From Pterobdella sp. o SKG-2022 (Eukaryota; Annelida; Clitellata; Hirudinida; Piscicolidae), in assembly GCA_964035795.1 (NCBI GenBank), contig OZ038322.1, positions 8,185,345 to 8,249,344 on the forward strand: a DNA stretch of 64,000 nt, written 5' to 3'. A model generated the notes under the pieces. It was given only the letters and a program-made list of their open reading frames with translations, made no database searches and had not been told where the DNA came from. Position numbers and translations under genes: made by a program. Shown here piece by piece: positions 1 to 13,400 of the stretch. The first letter of the stretch is position 1, and each line of letters starts with the position of its first letter.

Positions 1-575
1 AAAACATAAAATATTTGCCTCAAAACATGAAATAGATAAACACGATCAAGGCTAGTAAAGATAGAAAACTAACTGTGTTTTAGTGATTTTAAATAAATAA
101 ATAATTACATATATGAGATAGCAACTGTGTGTCTCTCTTATTCACGAACCTTGTGACACATTAATGCTAACGTTATGTGGATACAAACATCTGTGATCGA
201 TCGTAGGGGTTTACCTTGCCTACCTTGTCACATACGAATCAAAAACACTTTTTACTATTATTCATTGAGTCCGATTGATTTAGTTGTTGACTAATTTTGT
301 ACTCCTTATACTTGTTATTGCTTGAGTTTCGTGGAGAAGCATTAACGTTATAAAACTGGTTCGTTAAGGTATTTATGCTGCGTTTTAATGATCTATTCAA
401 ATTCTTTCTATTGTACCTCGTTGTAAAATAATAATCAAAATACTTTCAGTAAAACCACTAAAACCTGGAATCTTAAACAGAATAATATATAATTTAATTC
501 AAAAATAATTGATTAATCTCTATTGATTTTTCAAGAGTCGCGGATAAGCATGAAGTATTATTTACCGCAGGTGAA
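1..575. other. 5' flank of the antistasin/Kunitz gene
   Basis: This stretch is AT-rich and I see no convincing coding exon in it. A possible 3' splice acceptor (ending CCGCAG at about 570) lies 5 bases before the first start codon at 576. It would fit either a 5'UTR intron or a trans-splice acceptor. No promoter motif could be supported. Confidence 0.4.
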
Positions 576-3500
576 ATGTTCTGGTTGGTGTTATCATTGC
601 TTGTCTTTCTGGGGAGCTCTACGGCCATTAACTGTAAGAAGCTTTTAATTTATTATTTCAATTCAGTAATTTAATTTTTTTATTTCAATTCATTGTTTCT
701 ATTTTTATCAAAGTTTTTTTGAGATTGTTCAAAGGAAAAAAAATAATATTACTTCATTTAATATAAGCTTTGTTGAAAAGTGTAAAAAACTCGACACTAT
801 GTTTATATTACATAATTAGTTTCTAGTATTACTATATAAACTGAGTGTGTTTTTGTAGACCATTAGGTTAAACTTCAATCAAACTCATAGATTAGCAGTA
901 GTATATTTAAACACTTGCACTCCTAACCTTTTTGACAAGACACACACAAAACCTTCAGTTATTTAAATCCATAAATATAAGTATCATCATCACCACCATC
1001 TGTCACTAGCATAATTTTTACGATTCCAATCCAAATCACCCTCCCACCATCACTACACACTGCAGTATGTCGTTACCCAAGCCTGGCGAACCCACTCCTA
1101 CCCACCATAGCGGATGATATCCCACCTCCACAGGGAGCCTGTTTCAACTCATCTATCTGTGAACCTTCATCTTGTTCGTTCTCGTTTAAAGAGAATGGAA
1201 ACTCCTGTTATTGGAATTGTAAGTGTCAAGATCCTTGCTCCATTGAGGTTTGTGTTGCAATCGTTTGTTGGTTATATATGTCCGTTAAGATTTTTTGGTG
1301 TTTTCTTCCATTAGTTCTTTTCAAAAAAGATTATTGGAGCTTTTTTATGACAGAGTTTTAAACTGGGATGGTATTTTAATGCGCATTGTTTCAGAGATGT
1401 TACGGCAATCAAGTTTGTGTGGTGGTCAAGCAAGATGGAAGATTTTTTGGCATGTGTGAAACAAAGCCTGGTCAGTCTTTATTGGAGTTATTGAAAGCAT
1501 CTTTATGTGATGAAAAAATATTAATATAATTGTGGTATATTTTTCCCATTTTATTCCAAGACTTATACGTTGAACACAACTTAATGCACACTGTATAACT
1601 ATTTCTTCAAAATCATTGCGTCAACTTATATTGACATTTTGATGTACTTTAAATAACTATTTTTCAAAATTCTGACGCCAATTATATGAAGTGTTTGATA
1701 TCTTTATTGAAAAATCAAAAAAGCTATAATTTTTGGTAAGTTCGCCTTTATGCTAAACGTCTTCATTTGTTATGCGTTTTATCGATTTAATGGCAGACGT
1801 TTTAATACCGGATTTGATGTGAATAATTTTGATATTCTAAAGAAGTTTTTGAGAAAGAAACAAAAATTAAAAAAAATATTGAAAACCAAATGAACACCGG
1901 CAAAATTTATAATTGATTAGAAAAAATTTGATAATGCAATATTTGAATCGTGTATATTTTTAACATTAAATAACAATAGTTAAATAAAAAAATTGATTTA
2001 TTTAATCAGCACTTTGAGCATTTTTAAAATCAGAACATTAAACTTGAATGAAGCATTAAAACCATTTTTCTAAATTCTCAATTTTCATCAGAATATTATT
2101 TTTATTTAAAAACATTGCATAAACTCATAGTTGAAACTATGGATAGAAAACATACTCTTATGAAATAATATAACACAATATGATTAAGTAATCCATTAAA
2201 ACATAGCTAGAGCTACAGATAATTTGGGTTGATTATTGGTAAGAAAGTTGTTTATAAAAAGAGACAAAAGCATGATTAAATGTGACACAAGCCATTAATG
2301 AACAACAAATGATGATTAACCATAATGACTAGGGGCAAATTAAATGAAATAACCTTATAAAAACTATCAGTTTTAACTTTACTTGAGCATGATTTATCGT
2401 AATTTCATGTCAAAAACAAGGATATTAAAAACAAAAATCAAGAAAAATACCTATAATTTGCCATAAACATGATCGTACTTAAAAATTGTTATTTCTATAA
2501 AATTATATGTTGAAATTGTACGAATAAAAACTATATTTCAAAAAACTTTCATAAATTTATTTATAATCTCATTTTTATACGAAAACTGCCACTATCTTAA
2601 AAATGTCAATCAAATTGCTAAGTTTTCAATCTTACCATAGACTTCTTTTTTCTTAAGTTTCTAAATACATTAAAAAAGAAGGTAAGTTATATAAATTTAG
2701 TTCTAATTTTGAAGTTTTTTTATCTCCCTCAAGCGCATAAAGTTAAATTTATACGCTTTTTAAAATTTTATTCACGTCAAATGTATTAATAAAAACCCCG
2801 ACTGACCAGTCATTGGTTTTCACTCAATTTGTATCATCGCGAAAACCTTGGTTCATAACTCTCATCGGGAGACATAAATGTAGAAGTTATTAAATTTTTG
2901 TGAATACCTTCATAGTTAGTCATCCCAAAGGGGAGGTTCGATATCACAATAGGGGTGCTTCACAAGGCTACTCTTTATGAGCTGAATACATTAAAAAAAA
3001 GACCTTAAAAAATAACAAAAATAAAATATTGAGTGAAATAATCAATAAATTTTCATATAAAAAACTACAGACACCAAAATGTGCTCCAAAAAGTACTGCT
3101 CAGAGACTCCTTGTGTGCACGGCTATAAACTCGATGAGTTCAATTGTCAGACCTGTGAGTGCAAAGATCCATGCTGGGTGTGTGTTGAACTTTGTCACTC
3201 TGAGCATTATTTAATATTTTAGCAATTATGTTTTGTTACTAATTTTATTTTAATTATGGGGTTATTCAGAATTTCGGTTGTAGAAAAAACAGCACATGCC
3301 AGTTGCTGAAGTTGACTCCAGGCTCTGAGGAACTCACACCCAAATGTGTTTGTTAGTACACCATCCTATTTTCAATTTCATTGTTTAAATTCATATTAGT
3401 CACGACTATTGAAACATTCCAGCTTGTCCAAAATTGGTGAATTGTCCTAAAAAAGGAATGTGCAAAAAAGGTTTGAAAAAAGATTCGAAGGGATGTGACG

Positions 3501-6500
3501 TATGTGAGTGTGCTGAATGTGAGTGCGATGGAAGTAAGCTCACAGGATCAAATCCCCAGTCTGACTTTTTGTGCAATGGTGTCCGATGTGCCGACTATTT
3601 TAAACTGAACACAACATCAGGCTGTGATTCGTGCGTGTGTGAACCAATTCCTTGTCATGTTCGTGTCTAACCCATTTAAAAAAAAATTCATCAATGATTA
3701 TCATGAAAGTATAAATAAAGTTAAAATTTTAAAACTTTAAAAAGTTTGAACAGTATCATGAGTGTAAGTTCAAAATACAGGACAAGTGTAACGGGGATGA
3801 GGTTTGTCGCAAGCTTTATACACCTGATGGTCACTTATATGGGGTCTGCGAGAAAGTAAACAATGGTGAATATTTCTCCGTTTTAAGATGATTTTTTAAC
3901 ATTGATTTTTACGCATAACTTCATATTGAAATAAATTATTGGCATGGAAATAATAATAAAATTATTATTCTTAAGAATAAAAATCACTAAAAGACAGCTT
4001 AAAACTTCAAATAGTTTAAAATTTGAAACTCGATATTATAAAAAAATACTTTAAAACTTTATAAACAGAATGCCCAAAAAGTGAATGTGGCGCGACCAGA
4101 TGTGATCACGGCTTGAGAGTTGATCAACGAGGGTGCATTATGACCGACTGCTCTTGTAAGGACCCCTGCCAGGTAGCCACAGGGTTTCAAGGGGTTTTTG
4201 ATGAAGGTTGAGGCAATTAATGGTAATCAGTTTTAGTTTCAAGCCATGAGTATTTGGCTCTTTGTAGTGTTTTTTTATGCGGTTTTAACTTGAGACTATA
4301 TATTTTAATCTAAAAAGTTTTTTGGAACTTATTTCAATGTTTTATGAATGTTTAAACTATAGAAATAGAAATTTACTTTAAATTGTTTCAACTTTTGTCA
4401 CAAGTTAACATTGGTATCTTCGTACTGCTTATCTGTTTCAACCTCACTCAATCGTTTCTTGCAACAGCATCATCAATGCCCAACGAACTCGTACTGCAAG
4501 ACCAGAGTGTGCCCTGTCAACACTGAATGTTATCCAGCTTATTGTGAAAGTTTGTTGAATGTTGTTGGATATTTTTGGAAAAATGTTCAAAAATTTTTGG
4601 AACTTTTAATCATTAAATGACAATGTGGCTTTTTTTTTAGAATGCTATGAAAGTTTAAGTGCAGAGTTCTTATGTTGCCATCATTAGCAATGAAAACTAT
4701 TCTCATTATAACATAAATAGCTCATTAATATGTTTTAATAGATTGCCCAAGTCTTCAGTCATGTAACAACGAGTGTGCACATGGTAGGATGTTGGATAGC
4801 AATGGTTGTGCTACGTGTCAGTGTAAAAACTCATCTTGTGAAGCTGCATGCCCAGGTTTGTATGGTTTTTCTGTCACTAACACAGTTGTTGATATTGGAA
4901 CCCAAATCTATTGAAACAATATGCTACTACTAACAATGGAACTCAATTATCACTGAAAAAATTTTTTCATAGTCATAATCACTGTTTTAAATTTAAACTC
5001 AAAGGAATGTACTGTCAATTTGGAATGATGAAAGACCCTAAAACTGGATGTAACATGTGTCTCTGTGTATCAAGTCCTTGCGATGTAAGCCATCACTATT
5101 ATCTGTTATTTTTTATATGTATTTTTTGTTGATTTTCTTTGGATTAAATAAATAATTCTTTTAAAAAAAACATCGATATAGTTAAAAAATTTACAGTTGT
5201 ACCTAAAAACACAAAAAACTAAAACTCATAAAAAAAAACATTCAGCGTTAAATCAAATGAGTTTCTCCAACAAACACTATTACAACCCATTAATCAGCCA
5301 TCACCCTGTGGCGAGTCTGAAGCATGCAGTGTTGAAATGGAGGATAAGAAATATGTTGCCAAGTGCCTGGCTCCAAGGCCACGTAAGTCTAAAATTTGAT
5401 TAGTAATACTGTAGTTTCAGCTTCCCCTGTATTGCAAGGATTTTTGGCGCTATATCAATAAAATTTTTTACACTATTTTTTAATTTGTTTTTAAACTTGA
5501 GAACAACCATAAAGTAATAAGAGTTGAAATGAAAATATATAAACAAATGAGCCATATAAACTTTGGTTCATAAATTTCTTTTTGAGGATAACTCTATCAA
5601 TATTTAATATCTTTATTGTTGTCATATTTAATACAAGTATTTTAACAATGTTTGCAGCGATACAGTGTCCTACAGTTAATTGCGACCATGTGAATTGCCA
5701 ATATGGTGTTGAAAGAGACCTCAACGGGTGCTTCAATTCACGATGTACGTGTAAAGATTTCTGCAAGGTAGTTTATTTTGAATAACATAAAATGGATTCA
5801 GATTTTTAAATGTAATATATTCTATCCAGGGCGTAGAATGTGGTGAAGGAAAAAGATGTCTAGTTACAAAAACTTGTGACGGTGACTGCAGAGATGTCGA
5901 TATGACAGCTTGTGTCCCGATAAGCGAGCTACCCTCAACAACAACAGCCGCAACTACCATTTCTAGAGTAACTAGGAAGAAAGAGTTTGAAGATGATTGT
6001 CCAACAGTATCTCATTGTTATACATGGTGTTCGATGAAGATCGACCCAGTCACCTCATGCCCCTTCTGCCACTGTCCTCCCAACCCTGACTACTGCCTGG
6101 TGGGTTTCAGTGTTTCCTGCTTCGATAATAGTTTTTTTTTAAATTTTATTCAGTTATTTTTATTCTATTAATGAACTAAAATTCAACATCGACAGAACTA
6201 CGAGTGTCCTCCAGGAAAAGTTTGCAGAATGACTGGGGATGAATGTGCTGGTAAAGAGAATTGTAGAGACGGTCCGATGAGGGAATGTGTGGGTGAGTTT
6301 TGACGCGATGATTACAAACAACAATTGTTTTAAATTAATTTAAAATCAAATATTTCACTTTGTTTAACTCATCATTTGAAAAAGTTTTTTCATTTTAAAC
6401 CAATATTGCAGATGCTACCTCAACATCAGCTACAACTACAAAACCTTTATGTGGTGAACTTACCTGCACTTCTCCTTGCCAGCTAATTCCAGCATCTGCA

Positions 6501-9500
6501 AACAATTTTTGTCCATTCTGCAAATGTTTTGACAACTGTCAAGTAAGTTGAATAGTATTTGGAGCACTTCTACTACCAGCTTACTAGTTTTGCTTCTGTT
6601 TGAACAACCAACTTAATGAAATAAATTTATTTTCTTAGACAACCTTCATATATTTCACCAATCTTATTGAACCCATAATAACTCTAGGAAACAGTATGTA
6701 ACAAAGAAGAGGAGTGCTTAATGGTTGTGCAGGAAAACTGTGGTTCAGCCTGCCCCAAGGTCCCCAAATGTTTTAAGGGTGAGTTCAGACACGAAATTAT
6801 ACCTTTCAGTGTCAAAATCTTTTTTTCAATAGTTTTTATTAAAATAAATGAAATAAATTCTTTTACAAAATATATTTTTATGTTAATAATATTTATTTTT
6901 CAAACTTATAATTATATATTAAATTAATTTTTTAAAAATTCCAGCTCGACCAAGCAGTTGTTTCCTGGAAAAGAACGAAGGTGTGAAGTGTCGTGAAATC
7001 CCCATATTGCAATGGTATTATAACCAATCTAAGAATTCTTGCCAGTCTTTCTTTTTCAAAGGATGTCAAGGAAACTCCAACATGTAATATTTTGATAACT
7101 CATTTTAAAGATGAATTTTCAATTATATATCATAATTACTTCCTTGTTTGACTTTGTCAATAGTGTATTATCACAAAAATTGAAACCTTTATCACTTAGA
7201 AAAAACCCTAAAATCTTTTTAAAACTTGACTTCACTTTTACTTTTGGCTTCACGAACTTCGTAGCAACAGTAATTTTGCAACATATAAAATCTTCACAGG
7301 TTCCCATCTTTTGAGTCTTGCTTATCTTCATGTTATACATCGTATAAGGAATGTTCCGCAGTTTCCTGCCCTGAAGAATGCCAGTTTGGTTACAAACTTG
7401 ATGGCACAGGCTGTAAGACATGCCAATGTGTCGAGCCTTGTGAGGTTTGCTTCATATGTTTACAGTGTTGTTATATTTTGGTTCAAATTGAACCTAGAGT
7501 ATGACTACTATTTATAAATATCATTGAACTAATTGGAGTTATGCAATTAAATCTTTTCCACTAAAATCATCAATTTAATTTGTTATTATTCAAAGGAAAC
7601 CAGATGCCCGTCATCCAGAATGAAATGCAAAACTCATCTGTTATGTTCTGAACCTGATGCAAACTGCACTAAAACTTTTGCGCCGGTTTGCAAGTGCCAA
7701 AAAGTTACATGTCAAATAACATGCCCTTATGGTAAAGTAAAGGATGATGCAGGTTGTGAGACTTGTGAATGCCGGGATCCATGCCAAAATTCGGTGAGTT
7801 GCGTCTTTCTGCTATAATTAAACTGAGTGGCTTTTAAGATGAAGTTCTTTAGATTTTATCTTGAATAATGATTTAATTAAATATTTTAGTATTTAAACTC
7901 ACATTTCTACATTGTGAAATTTTAAAATAAAAAATTCATAAATTTAATAAATATTTGATGAATTTCTAGATGTGTAATGAGAACCAGTTTTGTGTCGTGG
8001 CTGAGCATTTGAATTGTGTTGAAGGAGTATGCAACAGTGATGTTAAAATCGAATGCATTGGTGAGTCGAAAAATTTTAATTAAAATATTTCTTCTATATA
8101 AGTAAATGTTAATACATCAAGCCTTCTAAAAAATTTTGTACAAAATTATCTGAAATCATCATAAACGTCATCAGATTCTGTGGTTAGAAGGTCTCTGCTG
8201 GTAAGAGTGAATGCTAGCTACGAAATTTACATATCTATGAAGCTCAAGGCTTACAACAAGTCTGTAATTTTGATTGAGAAGTGTATATTTTGATAGTTAT
8301 ATTTTTAATCAAGCTTTTAATAATGCTTGGAGTTTTTGATGAAATCACAAAACAAAATTGTTGGCCCGTATATCTCCGTTGGTAGATAATTAGACTGAAT
8401 ATCTAAAGTTACCGGGTTCAATCCCGTGTGGGCCGACAGTTAGCAACTATTCCACAGAAAATTTTCGCTACTTTAAATTTGTACCGCATTACATTATATT
8501 ACATCAGAGTTATAAAGTTTTTATTGATTTAGAAGCTTTTAATTACATGATACTGTAGTTATATAAAAAATCTCCGATGCACTTTTTTATTCCTAAAAGC
8601 ATTATAAACCTCACATTTATTTTTCTGAATTAAAAATAATTTTTTAGATTCTACTTAAATTCAATTAAGTTTTTTTTCATAATTTTCTAAAAGCCTAATT
8701 AATTAATGCTATATTATGTAAATAATTAATTCAAAAACCCACAGAGCCATAAAAAAGAGCCTGGCCCATCATTATAATGTATCTGAAAAAAGCGTTTACA
8801 TTGTGAAGGTAACTAACAGATGGACATGTTTTTACAAGATTTTTCCTCTTAAATCCATGTATCAACTACCTAAAAAATTGATATTTGAATATAAATATCT
8901 TATGCCATAACCATAATACCTTTAAAACAAAAAATCAAGTTTTTTGAATAATTATGAAAAATGGGTTTTTTTATCAAAACTCAACAGCATGAGAAAGGAA
9001 GTATACTGACAACCGCAAAAATTTTGCTCCCTCAAGATTCCGAAGTAGCAGCGTTAACAATGGTAGATGGTTTATGATGATTAAAATAATACTATGATAA
9101 ATAAGTATTATATAATAACCAAATGTTGGTTTTATCTCAGGATGAAAAAGAACTCATGGAAATTATAACCTTTTTAAATGAATAAAACATAACCTTAATC
9201 AGAATTAATTTATTTTTTCAATTTGGAAAAAACTGTCAATCAATTTTTTGATGATTATTTTCAGGACTTCATTCCAATTGAAATAGAAGATAAGAAATAT
9301 ACAGCTAATATTCAAATAGAAGAAAAAACAGACCCTAAAGAAACAGAGACGCAAGAAAAAGAAACTGACGTTGTTCTTATTGTTCTGTTGTGTGTGTTTG
9401 TTCCCATCGCTTTTGTCTTTCTCATCATCTTTCTCGTCTGCCTCCTGATGGTAAGAGGCTTATCTTTAAATTTTAGATTTAATATATATTTAAAAGTTAA

Positions 9501-9984
9501 ATTAATTTTCTTAAATCTAACGCATCGACTTATTTTAAAGATTTTAAAAATTGATGCTATATTTAGTATTTAATAGACTCAACAAAAACCCGTGTTAAGA
9601 ACAAATTTGCTCATGATCCTTCCATCACAACAGCACTTCAGGAACAAATCAGGGAAGAGTGAGATCAACCACAGACCTTTGAGTTTCCAGTCTTCTGGTA
9701 GATCGGACAAATTGCCCCCTCTTCCAGCCTTCACTACAGAGGTTTTTTGTTCATTGTTATCGATATTAAATGCAATAACATTCCTACATAATTTTGTGAA
9801 TAATTATTTAAATCATTTTCAAGTTTTATATGCTATTAAAACAAGCTGATACTATTTTTGGCTTTCTTTTTTTCTATTGTTATATTATTAAAATAATTAA
9901 TCACAGGCTTCTAAAGACTTAATAATGATGGAAAAAGACGGCTCAGATGAAGCAATACGTTACAAGAGTTTTACTGAAGCTTGA
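576..9984 (+). CDS. Type I membrane protein with multiple antistasin domains and one Kunitz domain
   Basis: Twenty-six exons join in one open frame of about 1011 residues: 576-633, 1138-1247, 1395-1470, 3071-3177, 3270-3351, 3423-3658, 3745-3865, 4069-4172, 4468-4549, 4742-4855, 5005-5084, 5298-5382, 5658-5767, 5830-6099, 6196-6292, 6412-6542, 6688-6778, 6945-7083, 7300-7444, 7596-7793, 7970-8060, 8747-8808, 8988-9062, 9265-9450, 9634-9741 and 9907-9984. All have GT-AG borders and matching phases. Exon 1 is a hydrophobic signal peptide starting MFWLVLSLLVFLG. About twelve antistasin-like units (C-x4-C ... G-x4-D-x2-GC-x2-C-x-C-x3-PC) alternate with about ten short C-x(4,5)-C modules resembling follistatin/osteonectin-type half domains. 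A Kunitz domain starts at about residue 657. The transmembrane helix is at about 924-950, followed by a 61-residue tail. Antistasin and Kunitz domains in known families inhibit serine proteases, so cell-surface protease inhibition or matrix binding is inferred, not shown. The acceptor of exon 2 (AG at 1136-1137) is the least certain. The family member was not recognised by name. Confidence 0.85.
6959..7333 (+). other. Kunitz/BPTI domain, split by one phase-2 intron
   Basis: Within the 576-9984 gene, exons 6945-7083 and 7300-7444 encode a Kunitz domain with all six cysteines in the expected order, the aromatic core (WYYN, FFFKGCQGN) and the closing C-L-S-S-C. The residue after the second cysteine, the P1 position, is Arg, which in characterised Kunitz domains favours inhibition of trypsin-like proteases. 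P1' is Glu rather than the usual Ala or Gly, and the first loop is one residue longer than in BPTI. These two differences could weaken or change its specificity. The exon carrying the second half continues straight into another antistasin unit. Confidence 0.9.
8360..8504 (+). repeat. tRNA-derived SINE, copy A
   Basis: It lies in an intron of the antistasin/Kunitz gene. The tRNA-like head folds with an 8-base acceptor stem (GTTGGCCC with GGGCCGAC), a TTAGA/TCTAA anticodon stem, and a B-box GGTTCAATCCC. The 3' part shares a sequence with copy B at 41339-41530 (gccgaca.ttagca, ttccacag) and ends in an ACATT-type tail (8485-8504). It lacks a ~40-base internal piece that copy B has. The anticodon would read GAA here but AAT in copy B, which argues against a functional tRNA gene. 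Confidence 0.75.
9141..9185 (+). other. Possible alternative terminal exon giving a soluble isoform
   Basis: A strong acceptor (TTTTATCTCAG) is followed in the correct phase by fourteen codons (DEKELMEIITFLNE) and then TAA. An AATAAA overlaps the stop at 9181-9186. No GT donor occurs before the stop. If used, the protein would end before the transmembrane exon. The peptide continues the composition of the preceding exons (8747-8808, 8988-9062), so it may be real, but no transcript evidence is available. Confidence 0.35.
9265..9984 (+). other. Transmembrane and cytoplasmic-tail exons of the antistasin/Kunitz gene
   Basis: Exon 9265-9450 encodes an acidic, Glu/Thr-rich stalk and then an uninterrupted hydrophobic segment (VVLIVLLCVFVPIAFVF and on to LLM) of about 27 residues. 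Exons 9634-9741 and 9907-9984 encode the tail, which begins with basic residues (HFRNKSGKSE), consistent with the positive-inside rule, and ends at a TGA. The tail has no recognised domain. A poly(A)-signal-like AATAAA occurs at 10279-10284. Confidence 0.75.
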
Positions 9985-10465
9985 ATTGACAATTTTTCGA
10001 CTTATTTTTCATGTTTTGAAAACGTTTTATGTAAATATTCATTTTATCAACGGTGAACCACAAAAACAAAATTTTTTAAACTATGCACTATGAACAGCAT
10101 AAAAGCGTTTACAAGGTCGTTTGATGTCAAACGCCAGACTCTGATATCAACAAAGATCACAACTTTATACATTCCGTTTCTAAAGAGAACTATGTCATTT
10201 TCAACCTTTGTGATTTCTGTGATAAAAACCATCAAATTTTTTATTTTCAATTTAATTTAAAAAATAGTTGAAAAAAACAAATAAAGCTTTTTTTGGGATT
10301 TTATTTTTTTAAAAGCAAAACTAATCAGATCGACCGTAAGAAACATACTTACCAATCAAATAGATCAAAACCATGGCATAGTTGTTAGCTTTGGTGAATT
10401 ATTTATGAGAGTTCAGTTAGCTTTTAAATTAAAAAAATATTGCTAAATATTAGTTGTACTCTATC
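9985..10465. other. Intergenic region between convergent genes
   Basis: The gene at 576-9984 and TYW4 on the minus strand end facing each other about 480 bases apart. Poly(A)-signal-like hexamers exist for both directions: AATAAA at 10279 on plus, and TTTATT near 10300, which reads AATAAA on minus. Nothing else was seen. Confidence 0.5.
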
Positions 10466-13400
10466 TTAGAGATGTATTTTAAATTTGACGAGCTTCCGTC
10501 TCACATTAGTTCCGAATGAAAAGTAGTTACCTCCCCCTCCTAATACAGTTACACATATATCTTCATCCTTTTCTCCAGCCTCATATTTTGCTGCTTTTAA
10601 TAAAGTAAACTCATGATTATGGCAATTATTTCCGTAAGAAAGGAAGCTTGTATGGTTGTGAAAGGAGAAGTTAGTGTTTTCACTCTGAAGTGAGCAAATG
10701 GATTATAATTATCATTTAAGAATGTAAGAATTTTTATGAAAAACTCTGTAAATTCGGTTTAAAAAACACTTTGTTTCACATAGGATTATAATTCATTCAA
10801 ATAATAAAAACAATCAAAAACGAATAATTAAAATTAACCCTGATGTTTCTGAATGCCCCAGTGTTCAAGTCAACAATGGAACACAATAGATTATGATTGT
10901 TACTTCCCATCATGACACCTCCCACAACTATCAATTGGTCTTTGTATAAGTGCGAAGAGTGGGAAAACCTGTAGAAAATATTTGATCTATTAAGGGCTCT
11001 AAGAGACAAGATATTCGAATGTCTTGGATCTAATTTTTTAGAAACATTTTAATGTATTTTGAAACTTTATTTAAACTCTTAACATATACGAAATTATAAT
11101 ACACTTCTAAGTCAGCAGAAAAAGCAAAAAAAGCAAAATTTTTTGAGTTTAGCATTATCATAAAACGATATTCAAACGTACCGAGGCGGTAGGGATTTTT
11201 CGCCTAAAACAACCAATCTCTTCATGGTTAAACCATTCAAATTTACAATCTGTACTGAATCCAATATTTGTGCATTTTCATTGAGTCCTCCGTACAGCAC
11301 CATACTATTCCTTGAGGGCCAGTATGTGCTTGTATGACTGTGGCGACGTTCAACCGCTTGTTCAGGAGTCAACTTGAGATATACAAGTTTATTTTCTTTA
11401 AAATAAGTATAAATAAATAAATGAATATATATATGTATATATATACATGAATAAATCTAGGGATTAATAAAAAAAGGATTAAATATGAATGGACATAGAA
11501 TATTAACTAACTTTGACTTCTTCAAACTTCCATCCATCAGCATCAATAAGCCAAGTATCATTTAACACTAAACCACCATGACTCCGCCCACCATGAACAA
11601 AAAACTTTATGGTATTTGTATGAGAATCAACAAAGGCGGTGGTCGTGTGACGATAACGATGAAGAAGAGGCAGATTTTTTCGGAATTGTTCTGAAGAAAA
11701 TACTTCATTGCTCACACTCTCACTCACCTCCCAGCCAACATTTTCATCAAATACAACGACAAAATTGAGTTGATTTGAATTAAGGTCTACTCTAGAGTCA
11801 AATATCTTTTTTATTGAAGGTTGGTTTTTGTTCTGGTTGAAAATGATCAGCAAAGCATTATGACATAATTTATTGGGTGCCTTTCTTCCACCAAGTACAA
11901 GCACTTGTGAAGTAATTTCATCTTTTAACACATTGTTACACGTTGAATGCATTCTTTCAAAAAAACTACTCGATAATGAAGTAATAAAACCATTATCCAC
12001 AGGTGGTTCGTCTTTGCAAATATCATAGTTTTTATCATCTTTCCTCAAATCCCCAACACCATTGGCGAGGTTTAAATTAAAAACTTGCAACGACTTAGAT
12101 CGGCAATGGCTGGAGTTTTCCTCGGCTAGAAAGCCTCCAATAACGAAATGACACGCACCATCATCACCACCCCCAAAAGCCAAACAGCAGGTTGAATGAC
12201 CATACCTGGGGCACATCACATCCAACTCATCAACGGATGAATACATAATTTCTTCATTTGATTTAGAATCTTCCAACTTATCCATCTCTTGCTTATTTGC
12301 TTCTATAAGATAATTCTTCATCGATACATTACATTTTATGGAGTTATTTAAGGTGAAAACATGATGCATCAAAGCTTTGCAGACGCCATTGAAAGCTGTC
12401 ATGAGAAAGTAATGATGGCACTTCATATAAAACTCTTCAAACTCATCAAATAACTCTAATTCATCAACTCTTGCTTTCTCTTGTTCGTCGATACAACACA
12501 TATAATACAACAGCATACTGATCGCTTTGCAGCTTTGATATCCCTGAAATTTAATTTAATAATGAATTAATTATCATCATCAATTCATAATGATTTTTTC
12601 CAAAAGCCAACAATAAAATGAATATAATTTCAAAACACTTTGTTAACGAAAAGCTTCGTATCTTAATAAACTAACCAGTGTTCTGAAATTATATTCATTA
12701 TCAATTCATTTTTAAAGCGCAGTTTTCTAAAAAGGTTTGCTACAGAGGTGCTATCAAACTGAATAATGACTTGAATTAATAATGAATCAAAGCTGTTGTG
12801 AGATTAACCAGAGAAAGGTATCGTTGACACTGGGATGTCAACGTGGGGTACTGATAGATCGTGCGTAGAGGTGACTGCAGTTTGAGGAAATGCTTGCACC
12901 TTATGGAAAATCATCAGTTTCATTAATAAGCAATGCAGTTGAATAGTATTTTAATAAAATTAATTTGAAGATCTTCTAACTCTATTAATGAGATGGAACA
13001 TGATCATATGTTGAAAGGAAATATATTTTTTGAGACGTGGTAATTTTTTTTGTAAACTTTAATTTTATACAGTAAAAAATCAGATTATAAAGATTAAAAA
13101 GAACACGTAGAGAAAAATACATGTTTTTCTAAATCCTCATAATCTGGAGTTTTTACTGTATGAAAAAGAAATATTTAATAAAAAACACAACTCAAAATTC
13201 CTAAAACCTCGGAATACTTTTGAATATTTCTCATACAAAAAAACCCGCAGTTATAACACCGAATAAACATGTAAAAATAAGAAAAACTAACTACAAAACA
13301 ATCATGGAAAATTATTGAATATATTAAACATTAAAAGCGTTCAACATCTACGTAAGAACACGAACAACAAACTGTTAATAAAACCTAATTACATGAAAAC

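Noticed and set aside
8360..8437. Possible functional tRNA gene
   Set aside because: The cloverleaf-like head continues into a body and ACATT tail shared with another copy, and the anticodons differ between copies, so it is a SINE.
12809..12874. Acceptor CTGCAG at 12875-12880 for a TYW4 exon
   Set aside because: It is in phase only with a phase-0 donor, but the preceding exon (13393-13424) ends in phase 2. The acceptor at 12900 gives MCKHFLKLQSPL, which matches the family without a gap.
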